Positions 13,261 through 25,417 of a DNA stretch of 64,000 bases are shown here, piece after piece. This DNA comes from Rotaria sordida (taxonomy: Eukaryota > Rotifera > Eurotatoria > Philodinida > Philodinidae): positions 1-64,000 of the forward strand of contig CAJNOL010000266.1 of the NCBI GenBank assembly GCA_905250125.1. The letters are read 5' to 3'. The stretch's first letter is position 1. Each line of letters begins with the position of its first letter. The translations under genes were made by a program, and so were the position numbers. A model generated the notes under the pieces. That model worked only from the letters and a program-made list of their open reading frames with translations. It ran no database searches and was not told the origin of the DNA.

Positions 13261-16200
13261 CTACTTTTTCATTGTTATTTTTGAATTGACAACAGTAATA
13301 TTAGATGTATATTGTGGTATAAGAGTAGTTGATAGATTATTTTTTAGTTTTTGATCATATGAAATACAATAACAAAAAGAACGTAATTCATATTTATCTT
13401 GAATACATGCTGATGTTTCACCATAAAGATTAACACGAAGTATATCACTATGTAATTGTATTCGTTTTGTTTGTTGATGATAAAGAAGACGACTTTCAAA
13501 TATTCCACCGGATGGTAATACTTCAAAAAGAACTGTATATGATTCAGTAAAATTTGCTATTTTATTATCGATTTTTTTAGGTGTTGGTAATTTTTCGACT
13601 TCAGCTCGAATAATTGTTTTAAGTTCAAGTGGAAGACATAAATGCATATGTGATTTTAATTTTACATTATTTATATGATCAATAGTAACTAATGCTAATT
13701 CTTTGATTACAGGTAATGTTGTATCAAGTGGGGTACTACGTGAACATGGACAATATTTTTCTAAAATATTGTAGACAATATATTTTTTTTTTTTGCAAAA
13801 GAAAATCATTAGAATAATTAATTACCAGGTATACCAGCTGATGAACAATTTCGTTCAGGTATAGGATGAAAAAGAGATATACCCGCTGTTGTTGAATGCC
13901 AATTGACTAAGAGAGGATCAAATATAGATGGTTGTTCAATCATCTTCAGAATATTTGCTAATGTTTCGTAAACATCCCACCAAGATGTTAACACTAAATA
14001 CAATGATATAATTTAAATTTATAGTAGAGATGTGCAGAGTAAGTTTGTTTTTTTTCTACTTGATAACTTGATCGAGAAAAATTTTCTAACCTTTACCTTA
14101 TTCTACCGTGCAATTCTCTAATTTATAGCTCATGATAGTTGAAATGTATTTGATAAAATTTTGTCATCAAATACAATAGCAGAAACTTTTCTATTTAGTA
14201 CATTAGTGGTACCGATTATTTACTGTTGAAAGATAATGATAAACTATAAACTTTCTAAAATGCTAACAATTTGACGATAAGAGTTTATATTCACTAGATT
14301 TAAAATGAATCTAGCAACTTTAGTTTTTCTAACAATTACAACAACGATGTATCTTGTTAATCATACCATAGATTAAAAATTTCAAGTTAAAAAACAGCTG
14401 TAAAACAGCAATTGAAATCAATGCAAAACATATGAGTGATGTTTTTCTTTATCTTTACTACATTTGTATTCTTCGTCAAAAGTGATAATGATGAATAAAA
14501 ATAAATAAATGATTATTTTGGCACATACAGAATGCTCTAAAAATCAGCCGTGAAATAAAACTGTAATCTCTATCGGAAGGACGAACAGTTTTTTTTTTTG
14601 AAAACACAGACATATCGTACATGTTTTAATAACCATAAACTTCGGAAGGATCAATTTGTTATTCAATGAACTTATCTATTAGATAAATGAAACATTCTTT
14701 CATCATATATATATATTTCTCATACTTTGTTCATTATTTTTTAAATTTTTCATAGCTTGTGGAAATTGTTGTTTAAATGATTGTGGAAATAACATAGAAA
14801 AAAAAGGTAATTTAACTTCAAAACCTCCAATACGTGTAAGTCTTATACGATGTTGTCTATGACCATGATCACCACAAAATATTAATATTGTATTATTTAA
14901 TAAATTTTTTTGAAATAAATTTTCAAAAAAATTTTTTAAATCATAATCAATCCAAAAAAGTCTTTCTAAATAATCATGACTCATTTCATTCATTTTCATA
15001 ATACCAAATGTTGGATAATTGGATGTTTTATGATGAATATTAATAAATTTTTCAAGCCAATTTAATGATAAGTGATGTAATAATTTATTTAAATAACATG
15101 GTTTAGGATTTGAATTTCCTAAAAATTTATTATAGGACATTGTTTCATATAATGATAACCAATATGGACGTAAATAATAATCAGTTGGTGCTTGACGAAA
15201 ACCATTTTTTAAATTATAAAAAGCACTTTCACGCCATTCTTCACTAAAATAAGTTGTATAATTAAATTTAGAAAAATTTTTTACTATAAATGGATAATTA
15301 TCAAATGGTCCAGGATAATGAATAATCCTTTTAATTTGATAATGTTTTTTAGTTGTTGAATCAATTTTTGTTTCCATTCGAATAAATTCATATCGACTAT
15401 CATTTTTATTTGGTATTTGATAATCTTTTGCTGATTGACCAAATAACATAGGAACAATATTTTCAAATGTACCATCACCAACAACAGTATGACGTTGAAA
15501 TGTAAATAAACCTTGAGATTTTAAATAAGATAGAGTTCGTGGTAATGCACGACGTGCTTGTAAATCGCTTACAGCATCAAGTACAATTATCATTACAGAT
15601 GGTGGCGAATAATTAGATGATGATTGAAATAAATTTGATATCCAACTAGATTCAGTTTTATTTAACCATACATCACGTGAAAATGGTGGTTTTTTAATAC
15701 GTATTAATGGATGAATATATTCATAGACAAGATCGGAAGTTTTATTCTTTTTTAATGGAAGTCTTCTATATCTTGATTTTATTTCAGTAGTATTTGGACA
15801 CTTATAACCACTAAATAGAAAGACAATTTTATTTCAGATTTAAATTTTTTTATCTAACTAATTGCGAAGGATAATAAATTACATTTTTCTATGGAAAGTG
15901 AAAATTAGTCGAGAAATTTCTAATAAAAGAATGGAATGCTTTTTTTTCAAATAAAAGCCTTAATTCAGATGAATATAGATTTTTGCCAAGCCTAGGCAGT
16001 TTGGGTTCGGTCTGTCTTGATTTTCTCTTCTCATAAATATTTTATTGCTTTGATTGTTATATGTCAATAGCACTGCGTTGATTATACTCGAAATTCAACT
16101 TTACAAAATAAATAACTATATTCTGAAAGTAAGTACAGTTCAAAGATTTGTTTCCATATACGGTTGTGTCTATACATCAGTGACAGAATATTGTTGGGTT

Positions 16201-18887
16201 TCCTTTTTTAAAGTAGCATAGACTTGTTAGAAAGAATAATGTGAAGAAAGTGTTTACATAAAGAAAGACAATAGAAATAGATACATCTTTCATTCACCTG
16301 AATAAAAAAAAAAGAACATTTGAAGAGAATGTCATCGAGAAAGAATACATCAAGTTACATACTTTAGAGGTAAGGTATCTATGTATAAATGAACATGAAT
16401 AGACGGTCGTAAGTTTTCGTAGAGGAAAGAAAATTAATCATTTATCATTAATAATTTCTCTTTTTGTTTTGTACATATCGATTAACATCGAAATAGTTGA
16501 GATGGAAAAAAGAGTGCAACTACTTCTTGTTTCCGTCATTTTTCTTTCATACTTGCTGTTCTTGCAATGTTTACCCACTCTTTATTTTTTACTTTTTCTG
16601 TCTCTTAGCAGTAAATGTCCTGAAAAACGGCTGACGTCTATTTTACTTTTACATAGTATTACCATAAAAATTAGAAGGAAGAATACCCTTGTCTCTCGGC
16701 TATCTTGCAGCATAGGGCACTGTCTAGTGGTAGATTCATTAGCCCGATATATTCTCTGTACCTATGATTAGCTGTAACTGTAAACAGAACGTCGACGTGA
16801 TGCAAAGTTGTTGCGTTCAATAGCTTGAATTCTCCGTACACACTGTCTAACTACATACTAGCCACGAAAGTAGGTGTATATCACAATGTAGTCAGCATGC
16901 CGCTATCGAACTGATGATCCAAGACAAACAATCGTTAGTGATTAATCCAGGATCCTTACATGACTAATGGAAACTAGGTTTGAGCACGGGATCTATTGGA
17001 TACGTGCCGAATAACGTAGTTATTCAGCCATAGTGAACCAAAAATTAGAAGGACTACAGTTAATTCATGAACCGATATTCGCTTTTTTCCATACAACTGA
17101 AAGCTTTGGTTCTTTTACCATAAATTTTTCAACTATTTTTCGCTTCGACCAATTTTTTTGATTCAACAAAACAATTAAACTTTAACAGACTCTTTGTTTA
17201 ATTCAAGTAATTATTAAAAAAATAAACACAAATTTCATCTATTCGATTTTGAGAGATCATGAAAATAATAATCTGACAGTAATCTTCAGTATTTAAAGAC
17301 AATAAATATGTTATGATCTATAAACATCGTCTATATCTAATGTATGCACAAGAATAAAAGAGGAATCGGGGTAACTCCAGTAAGTTGACAATAGCGATAA
17401 TTAACAACGCACAGTTTTCAGCAATTAAAAGAGGAGAACTCTGGAGAACTTTTTGTTTCACACTATATAAGACAAAATTATTTTAAAACCCATGATCTCC
17501 AAAAAAAATGCATGAAAATGTTGTTCCATTTCAATATAATTTTGATTTTGACATGTGTTTGTGATAGAGAGATTTTCAGTTCTATCATTCAAGGCACAAT
17601 TCAGGTGATTATCTTCACATATATGAAGATTGAGCAAATGAAATCGTGCATCTATTTAATCAAATTATATAGAATTCTTTTGATTTTTAGCACATTTTCT
17701 TGATAGGAAATACCATTTTCATACGTTTTTTCCGAATATCTTGAGAAGTTAGTGGATTTTCAAATAATTTTGTCTTATATAGTATCAAACAAAAACAAAC
17801 ATTCGAAGTTTTCTTCTTTTGATTACTGAAAAACCGTAGGTCGCTGACTATTGCTGCGATCGAATTATTGAGCTTACACCCATTCCTATTTCATTCTGAC
17901 ATGTATGTTAGTTCATACAGTTTACTAACTGTACAAATTAACCATGTTGATTTTTATAACAATACATTTTGAATAACTAGGTGGATGTAAGATGCTAACA
18001 ATTCAAAATTTGACAAGAATTTTTTGGGCGTTTTTTTGTCATGGTACAAACATAGGTTTGTGCTCAAAGATTTTGATCATTAAAACATCAGTTCCAAATA
18101 AAGCAAATATCATATTTAGAATCAATATAAAACTTACAACACATAATTGAGTATCAAGTGTTTCTCTCTCTCTCTCTCTCTCTTGAAACATCTATAAATC
18201 TTTCAAAACTCAATTTACAAATACTAAATCAACTAAAATAAACTTTTTCAATATCGTACATCTTATATTTAGTTTTTGAAAAGATAAATATTTATGATAA
18301 AAAAAAAAAAATTTTTTTCTTTCATACTAAAAATCTTACCAAAATGTTGTACCGTTAAAGTATCGTGTTCTATCATTATAACAACGCGTAAGAACAAAAT
18401 CAGCATCTAATATTGGATCGGTATATCCATTAACAATTAATATTGGTTCTGATAATGTATAAGACCAATCACGAAAAAATTTTTCTTCAGGATTTCTTCC
18501 AACTTTTAAATAAACACAATGTGTTATTGAATTTGAAAACGAAGTTCTATTCACTGTTTGATTAATAAATAATTGTGTATTATTAATAACGTCTATTAAA
18601 TTTTGTTTATTCATCGGACAACGATAGATTGGTTTAATATGTATAGATTTTGCAACAGTTTGATCCCATGGATCAAATCGAGGTATATAACAAGTTGATG
18701 ATGGTGATAAATATTGATCATTTTGTGCATTGAAACTATTATCAATAAATGATGTTATTGATAAATCAATAAATGATGATGATGGAGTTATTAATATAAG
18801 ACGATGATAGACAATAAGAAAAAAAATTATATTAAGTGTAACAAGTAGATAAAGTAAATGTAAATGTTTTCGAAAACGAAATAGCAT
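13261..18887 (-). CDS. DUF229 family protein (sulfatase/alkaline phosphatase fold)
   Basis: Join on the minus strand: 18340-18887, 14726-15810, 13826-13993, 13261-13760; 2301 nt, 766 residues, frame kept at all junctions. The N-terminus is a type II signal anchor (hydrophobic residues about 10-33) followed by a Ser/Asn-rich lumenal stem with N-glycosylation sequons. The DUF229 core begins near MIIVLDAVSDLQARRALPRT (residue 256), continues with VVGDGTFENIVPML, and has the metal-binding GDHG at about residues 496-499 followed by RIGGFEVKLPFFSMLFP, a typical DUF229 order. The family is an alkaline-phosphatase-fold group of mostly unknown substrate, so none is assigned. A short Cys-rich tail is encoded by the last exon. 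The first intron (2.5 kb) carries repeats. A possible poly(A) signal (AATAAA on the minus strand) lies at 13156-13161. Confidence 0.88.
16690..16965 (+). repeat. Dispersed repeat family R2, copy 1
   Basis: Resembles 36150-36400 in order and spacing. Shared blocks include GGTAGATTCA, TAGCCACGA, GATGATCC and GTTAGTG. It lies in the first intron of the DUF229 gene. The start has a vaguely tRNA-like TAGTGGTAGA, but no convincing B box follows, so I do not call it a SINE. Confidence 0.6.
17345..17925. repeat. Palindromic MITE-like element, family A copy 2
   Basis: CACTATATAAGACAAAATTA (17461-17480) pairs with AATTTTGTCTTATATAGTAT (17766-17785). The right end (TAAGCTCAATAATTCGATCG in reverse complement) matches the left end of the 9350-9865 copy. 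It lies in the first DUF229 intron. Confidence 0.75.
18160..18184 (+). repeat. (CT)n microsatellite
   Basis: About eleven CT units in the first DUF229 intron, close to the donor side in the minus-strand gene. Confidence 0.9.
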
Positions 18888-19563
18888 TATTAATAATTAA
18901 TATTCATAAATATAAATTCAGTTCATTCGAATATCAAACTAATAGTTACCTTAAAATAAAAAGAAAAAAAAAGAACAGAATGAAAAATAGTCAATTATCA
19001 TACAATAGTTAGATTCTACCATATGTTAAGTTAGAACTTTCTTTTTTTTCAGCATCGATTAACTTAGATCATATTTCACATTGAATATTATATCGATCAA
19101 TGATAGGAAAGAGAAAAAAGAGAATATCCCGTAAACATATATAAATTGAAGACACATGCTTTTATTGACTTTTGTTTAAGTACGTGTTCAAATTACTTTT
19201 ATATCTTTATATCAATCGTCTAATGTTTACGTAAGCAGATGTTTGAAGAATTCATTTTTCTTAAAGTCTCAACAATAAAAATGTGTTTTGTTTTTCGATA
19301 TAATAAAAAGAAAAGCATAGAAAGAAAGAAAGAAATAAAAAAAGTGAAGATTACACAACAATGAAAGTCTTTGGATATTTTTACTTTTTTCTCTCAGCAA
19401 AAACCAATCATCATTCGATTATTTAATAATCATTTCTAACGATCATACGAGAAATAGAAAAATAGCTAAAAATTGAAAGCATCCATGTCAATTTTCTTTC
19501 TTATGTTAAAGAAAAAAGATATGTAAACACATGTAGGATGGAAAACTTATCATTCTCATGTAA

Positions 19564-19803
19564 ATATATATTAGTGAACAGATTCAGGTTTGAATAAACA
19601 GTAAATAAAAACTATAACTAAGATCAAACTCATTTTTAAAATGTGGGTTCGGACAATGAAATCCTCAAGCTTCCAAATGATGTGCTTTATTGGGAAACTA
19701 GAGGACTTCTTTGTCGAACTCACATTTTAAAAAAGAGTTTGATCTTGGTTATAAAGTTTTTATTTATTGTTTACTTAAACCCGAATCTGTTCATTAATAT
19801 ATG
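19564..19803. repeat. Palindromic MITE, about 240 bp
   Basis: Nearly perfect inverted halves. The left GTGAACAGATTCAGGTT pairs with the right AACCCGAATCTGTTCAT; TAAGATCAAACTC pairs with GAGTTTGATCTTG; AAAATGTGGGTTCG pairs with CGAACTCACATTTT. No coding capacity. High arm identity suggests recent insertion. Confidence 0.85.
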
Positions 19804-20480
19804 TCTGTCAATGCTCACTTAAAGAGAAAGACTATTAAAAATAAGATATTCTTTGTTTTGGATATCAATGCTTTTGTAATTTTTCTTAATCTCTTCGAAA
19901 TAAAAAATGAAATCATTTTCATATTGATTAACACTAATGTCAAACTTGTAGTTTTAAATAATAGAAAAAAGTTCCCACTCTTTGTTATCATGCTTACTTT
20001 TTAATAGAAATTTTATCGATAAATAAAGCGTAGGCGTATCGTCTGTTCTTCTTTGTATGACTAAAATAAAATGAAGCACTACTGGTAAAGAGTGAACTAG
20101 ATATGACTTCATTTCATTAATGATCAAAAGACATCACAAAGAATCAGTCTACTTACCGACTGAACTCATATATTTATCTATGTAGAAGATTTACTGTCCG
20201 TTGATTATATGAAAAATTTATTTCAATTAACGTTTTTCTTATATGAGAATTTACTTTCCATTAACTATTTCGGAGAAGAGAAATGAATAAATCAGTAGAA
20301 ATCGTGGCAGTCAACATATTGTCAGAAAGAAATATCTCAATAAACCTTCCAAATGTAATATAACATCACATGCTATGAATTGTTTGGAAAGTTAATATTC
20401 TTGAATAAAAAAATGTGTAAATTCCTCACATTCAAACATCTACATTGCAATTGGTTTATTGTAAAAAGAATAATCTTTAG

Positions 20481-20734
20481 TATCGAGTGCAAGCATACGA
20501 GATGACACGAGAGTTTCAATTTCAAAACATTGGAAACACAATGTCATAACAGATAAATATTTAATGAAATTATGGCAACATTATGATGAAGGTGGTATTA
20601 ATATTCCAACGTTCTTGAAAGCTGTTGCATTGAGATATTTTCAACGTTCATCAAAAATTTCAACAGCCATCTGTCTTTGTTTTTGGTTAACTGTTCAAAT
20701 ATTTATTGAAATTCATTTTCTTTTTTTATTCTGA
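20481..20734 (+). other. Exon-like fragment, unassigned
   Basis: An 83-codon open stretch follows an acceptor-like CTTTAG at 20475-20480 and ends at TGA 20732-20734. It reads S-S-A-S-I-R-D-D... and includes DKYLMKLWQHYDEGGINI. Codon choice resembles real exons in the window, but there is no start codon near the beginning, no clear donor and no partner exon. The W-x-H-Y-D pattern is faintly like an EF-hand loop, but Ca-binding residues are missing. It may be a relic exon. Confidence 0.2.
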
Positions 20735-20894
20735 CACTACATTGATTGTTGCAATTTCTACTTATTTGTTCATTTCTCTTCGTTGAAATAATCAATAGAA
20801 AGTAAATCCTCACGCAAGAAAAACATTCATTGGAATAAATTTTCTATGTTATCAATGAACAGTAAATTGTGTAAACCATATTTATCTACAGAAG

Positions 20895-21094
20895 TCAAGG
20901 GGGAAACAGCTGATTAGAAATCCGCTAATCATCCTAATCACTCCTAATCACTGCTAATCACTCCTAATCACTCCTAATCAACTCTAATCACTCCTAATCA
21001 CTCCGAATCAACTCTAATCACTCCTAATCACTGCTAATCACTGCTAATCACTTAAAATCATATCTAATCAAATAATCAGCTGTTTCCCCCTTGA
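20895..21094. mobile_element. MITE with perfect 22-bp TIRs, 6-bp target duplication and internal minisatellite
   Basis: Begins TCAAGGGGGAAACAGCTGAT and ends with the exact reverse complement; the match extends 22 bp. The hexamer CAGAAG is found immediately outside both ends, consistent with a target site duplication. The interior is about 14 copies of a 10-bp unit with consensus CTAATCACTC. There is no ORF, so it would be non-autonomous. Confidence 0.85.
20926..21070 (+). repeat. 10-bp tandem repeat (consensus CTAATCACTC)
   Basis: About fourteen head-to-tail units, with variants CTAATCACTG and CTAATCAACT, fill nearly all of the interior of the element at 20895-21094. Confidence 0.95.
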
Positions 21095-22954
21095 CAGAAG
21101 TGGACGGTAATGACTATTTTGAACATAAAAAATTAGTTTTACCTAAAACGAGCGCCAACTAAAGAAGAACAAATATCACAAACTTAATCAATTTTAATTA
21201 ATCTCATAAAAATCTGAAAATAATGACATACGAAGGAATAGTTTTTCATATTTAAAGACATTGGATACTAATGATACACAAGGATGGTCTGGCCAGAGGC
21301 AGGAGAGAAGGACGTAACATTTAGAGTTCGACAATTCCAAAGAGAATACTCGGAAATATTAAATCATTAGACAAATACGAAAATTTTCACTATTGAATTA
21401 TTGCGATTAAAGACGCTACATATTTCAGTACTTAAACAAAATAACATTATAAATATATACTAAAAACTTTAATCTCAAAAATGAAAAAATGAAGATTTCT
21501 CGACATAGATTTAATAATTGTTTATAAGTCTCTGATGATTTAGCGGTTCCGGTTTCAGATTTTTAGAACCGTCGAACTCTACTAACACCCCCTATAGCGA
21601 TACACTAACCGTCATCTATGATATCTCTTTCTTTTTGTTAGGTGTACATTTTGTTTGTGCGTATGATTACTTTGTTTTTTGTGCTTTTTCTCGCGCCTAT
21701 TTCATTCATTTTTAATTGTTACTAATCGTTTCTCATTAAGACACAATTCTTCTTCTGATTAACATAATTCATTCTTCATTACACACTTATCATTATCACT
21801 TATACTCATCTCATTAACTTTTTCTTCATCACACAAATTTTTATTGTTTTTCACTAGTAAATTCCTATTCGATTGCTACAATCAGTCAATTACTTTTCAT
21901 CTATTCACGTTATCCTTGTTCTCTCTCTTATCGCCTACTAATTATCACCATCTCTTCTTGTTTATCATTTTAATAAAATACATCGATGAATCTTTATTCA
22001 CACACACATCTTTCTGCTAATATTGATTGCTTTTAGCCAGCCTCGACGATATCCGAGTAAAAATTTCTTTAAAAATAATTTACTATATTATATGACGAAA
22101 TTCAAATTTTTAATATAGTCGTCAATGTACTCAATGATATTCATACGATAGTGCAACAACATAAAGTTTCAAAAAATCACGATGAGAGTGTATAGATATG
22201 AGTTGTGTTTTCGGCGACAACTGTATGAATCCATCCAGTTTATTGTTTCGATTGGAAATGATTAGATAAAAAAAAGTGTTCAAACTCTCCTGATTCATTT
22301 ATATTTACATCCAAATCTGTTACACATGTCCAACGGACAAGATGAGTTTAATCATTCAAGAATTTAAAAGAAAACTTTGTTCGCATCAGTAACCCTTTAT
22401 ATCTACATTGCCACATGGAAATGCGTAGCATTCCGAGAGAGACTGTGAGCCGTACTCATCTCTGTGTATGCCCTCAAGCCTATCATTACTTTACATCCTG
22501 TCATTACTAAAAAGAACGTAAAAAAGGGCATACAGGTTTGAACATACAAAAAAGAAAAATTTGAAAACTGAAGTATGATTTTGTCTGACATTTAGATGTA
22601 TTTTGTATTTCTCTCACGAGAATAGTTTTGTTATTTTTTTTTCTAACGACGTTTGTCGAAGAAATAACAATAATAATGGATTACATGGCCTATACATTTA
22701 AATTTTTTTTTAAAAATAACTAATTTGGCACTTAAATGACACTTTTTTTTTTATACAAATTTTATCTATGATCTGAATAAGTAAATATTTTAAATATATT
22801 CATCATCAATGAATTTTATTTTTCTATTCTAAAAAGACATCTATCAATTGATAAAGTGATATATGTAAAATTATTATTTGCAAATATTAATTGAAAAACT
22901 TTTTAAACAATATCATATCAGAAAAATTGACTCACAAGACAAACTTCGCAAGTA

Positions 22955-23510
22955 ATAAATTACTTTCGAGCTAGGACTATATTTAATCGACAGGATCTAG
23001 TGATTAAATAAATACTCTAGAGTGATTTGAATTGTTGGATCTTTATTTCTGAGATATCGAATTTTTACTAGATTTTCCTGTAGAACTCTAGCTTTCAAAC
23101 GAAATCATACTTTTAAATTTTGATCTGAAACTTTGCCTACATAAGGACACCAATTAGACTAGCTTATTAAAAAAATTTCAAAATTTGTTTTTCACCAAGC
23201 ATCTTCAAGTTATAAATTTGTCAAAATATTCATGTTCCTGGCAAAATGTCTATTAATATCTTGGAGAAATTTCATGAAAAAATTCTGAACTTTTTCTACA
23301 AACTAGTCTAATCGGTGTTTTTATGTGAGCAAATTTTCACGTCAAAAATCAAAAGTATAATTCCACTTGAAAACTAGAATTCTATAGGGAAAATTTACGA
23401 AAAAATTCAATATGTTAGCAACAAAAACTCAGCAGCGTAAATCACTCTAGAGGTTTCATTTACTTGCTAGACCGTATTGATTGAATATAGCTTCAGATTA
23501 AAAGCGATTG
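22955..23510. repeat. Palindromic MITE-like element, about 550 bp
   Basis: The left arm has CTCTAGAGTGATTT near 23010; the right arm has AAATCACTCTAGAG near 23440. CCAATTAGACTAGCTT (23150) pairs with AACTAGTCTAATCGG (23303). Pairing runs along almost the whole length, making a large imperfect hairpin. Confidence 0.75.
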
Positions 23511-25417
23511 ATCACTTGGGAATCTTCTATCGTCAAACATCTACGACAGTTTTTTTGTATTAACAACAAAAGTTAATGATAAAAAGAATTTGTATATTTT
23601 ATGATAAATCTAAATAATAAATTATTCAAATTATATGAACGTCTTATTTGATTGATAATTGATTTATTTTCTAATTAGATGAGTGATCAGTTTGTTTCTA
23701 ATCTATTCTTCTTCGTTTCTTTTTCTTCTTTTGATAAACATTAAAAAAAATCTATTAGGAAATAAATAAATATATTACTTACTTTTTGTTTTTTTTGTAA
23801 TCAGTGAATTCTATAAATACAATAATTGATTATTTAATTATTTTTTATATAACAGTAGAATTCAACTGCTTTTTTCCCGCCCTGAAATATATTCAACAAT
23901 TAACTCATATCATAGCTACGCCGACTTGAATGATTTAGGATTATTTTCTTTTTTTTCTTCTCTTTTCCTTTCTTTGTTAGTTTACTACACAACCCTTATC
24001 TCTTTTCTCTTCTTTGCTATATATTCTTGATAATGCCCTAAGATGTTTTCTTCCTCTATTTTTCTGCTTTCTTATTGACCGGATGTACAAAAATGGTACA
24101 CATCACATACCCGTATGAGTACGTTTCGGCTGTGCTGAGAAACAGAACATACAAAAGAAGAATTTCTTTATGGCGATAGGAATGTGCTATGACACGTCCG
24201 AAGAAATAGATAATGTAATTTTTGGTCTATACTAACAGAGTTAATCTTCGTCGGAGTATTTATTTGTATTGGATATGTTTAAATATTTAGAAAGAGAAAA
24301 ATTAATTGTTAAGGATCAACAGTGAAAAATTCTAATCGATATAAAATTATTAATACTTACATTAATAAACAAAAACAACCTCAAAAAAATAATATATATG
24401 CATTCATATTATTTGTTTAAAATTTAATTATCGAATGCACAGGAAAAGCTTTTTTCTTCATAGTCATCAAAAACAGACTGTCTTTTTTTCTTTTAATTCG
24501 AGAATCAACCAGAGAAATGTCACGTTTTTTTTATTACTATGCTCTGCCAACTATTTGTATAAGTAAAATTTTCGCTTGCTTGATCAATTACCTATTGCCC
24601 TTCGATGAAATCTTACATGGAGAAACTGTTCTTTGAAAAGATAATTCAAATTAAAGACAAACAAATTTTCTATTTACACACAAGTGCAACATTTTTTTTC
24701 CGTTATGGCCATTGCAATTAATAATAAATCACGATACCTGTTTTTCTTTTAATTCGAAAAAGTATCAATATAAATTAACGATTTGTAGATCATATTAATA
24801 TAACTAGCAGAATTGAAAAAATAATATATCTAGTTACTTACTATGATATTATGCATATATGTAAAGTTTAAATAGAATTATGTCATCAGAGCAATGTAAA
24901 ATCAAGCATAATTAAAAAAATAGGTTTCCTGTCAAAAAGAAGACTCGTGAGAGCTTATAAAAAGAAGAGAGAACTAAAGTTTATTTTTCAGTATTGTTTT
25001 TTTTGTCTCCTCCTTTTCTTTTTCTTTTTTTTTTTTTGAACAAGATTAATCAACAACAAGGATTATTTTCTTTTGCGTTCTGTGAAGCAGCAAAATGTCA
25101 TTCTTGTGACTAAATATAACACATTAAAAGAGCGAACTATTTTTAAAATAAAAATTCATTATTAGCAAGTTACTGTGACAATACACAAAAGAAAACAACT
25201 TTTTTTTTTCATTCTAACGAAACCTTAATGTGGCTTTGTAATTCATTGATTGCATGAGAAATTGTTTTTAAAATAAGAGATTCTTTGGCTGTTTTTTTTT
25301 TTGGTAGTTCAATACGGGTTTTATTCGATAAATTCCATCTTTAATTGTAGTCAACATTTCTCAGACAACAAAACTACATAAAACTTATTCGTATTTCTTT
25401 GTAACTACATCAAATAT

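Larger units (their letters stand above)
18888..25317. other. Repeat-rich intergenic region, about 6.4 kb
   Basis: No complete gene is visible. It holds three inverted-repeat elements (19564-19803, 20895-21094, 22955-23510), one exon-like fragment (20481-20734) and a pyrimidine-rich stretch at about 21640-22010. Confidence 0.6.

Noticed and set aside
16690..16965. SINE with tRNA-derived promoter
   Set aside because: Only an A-box-like stretch is seen; no reliable B box, tail or target duplication.
20926..21070. CRISPR-like or telomeric array
   Set aside because: The 10-bp units are contiguous with no spacers, and the unit is not a telomere motif; inverted ends show it is the body of a MITE.
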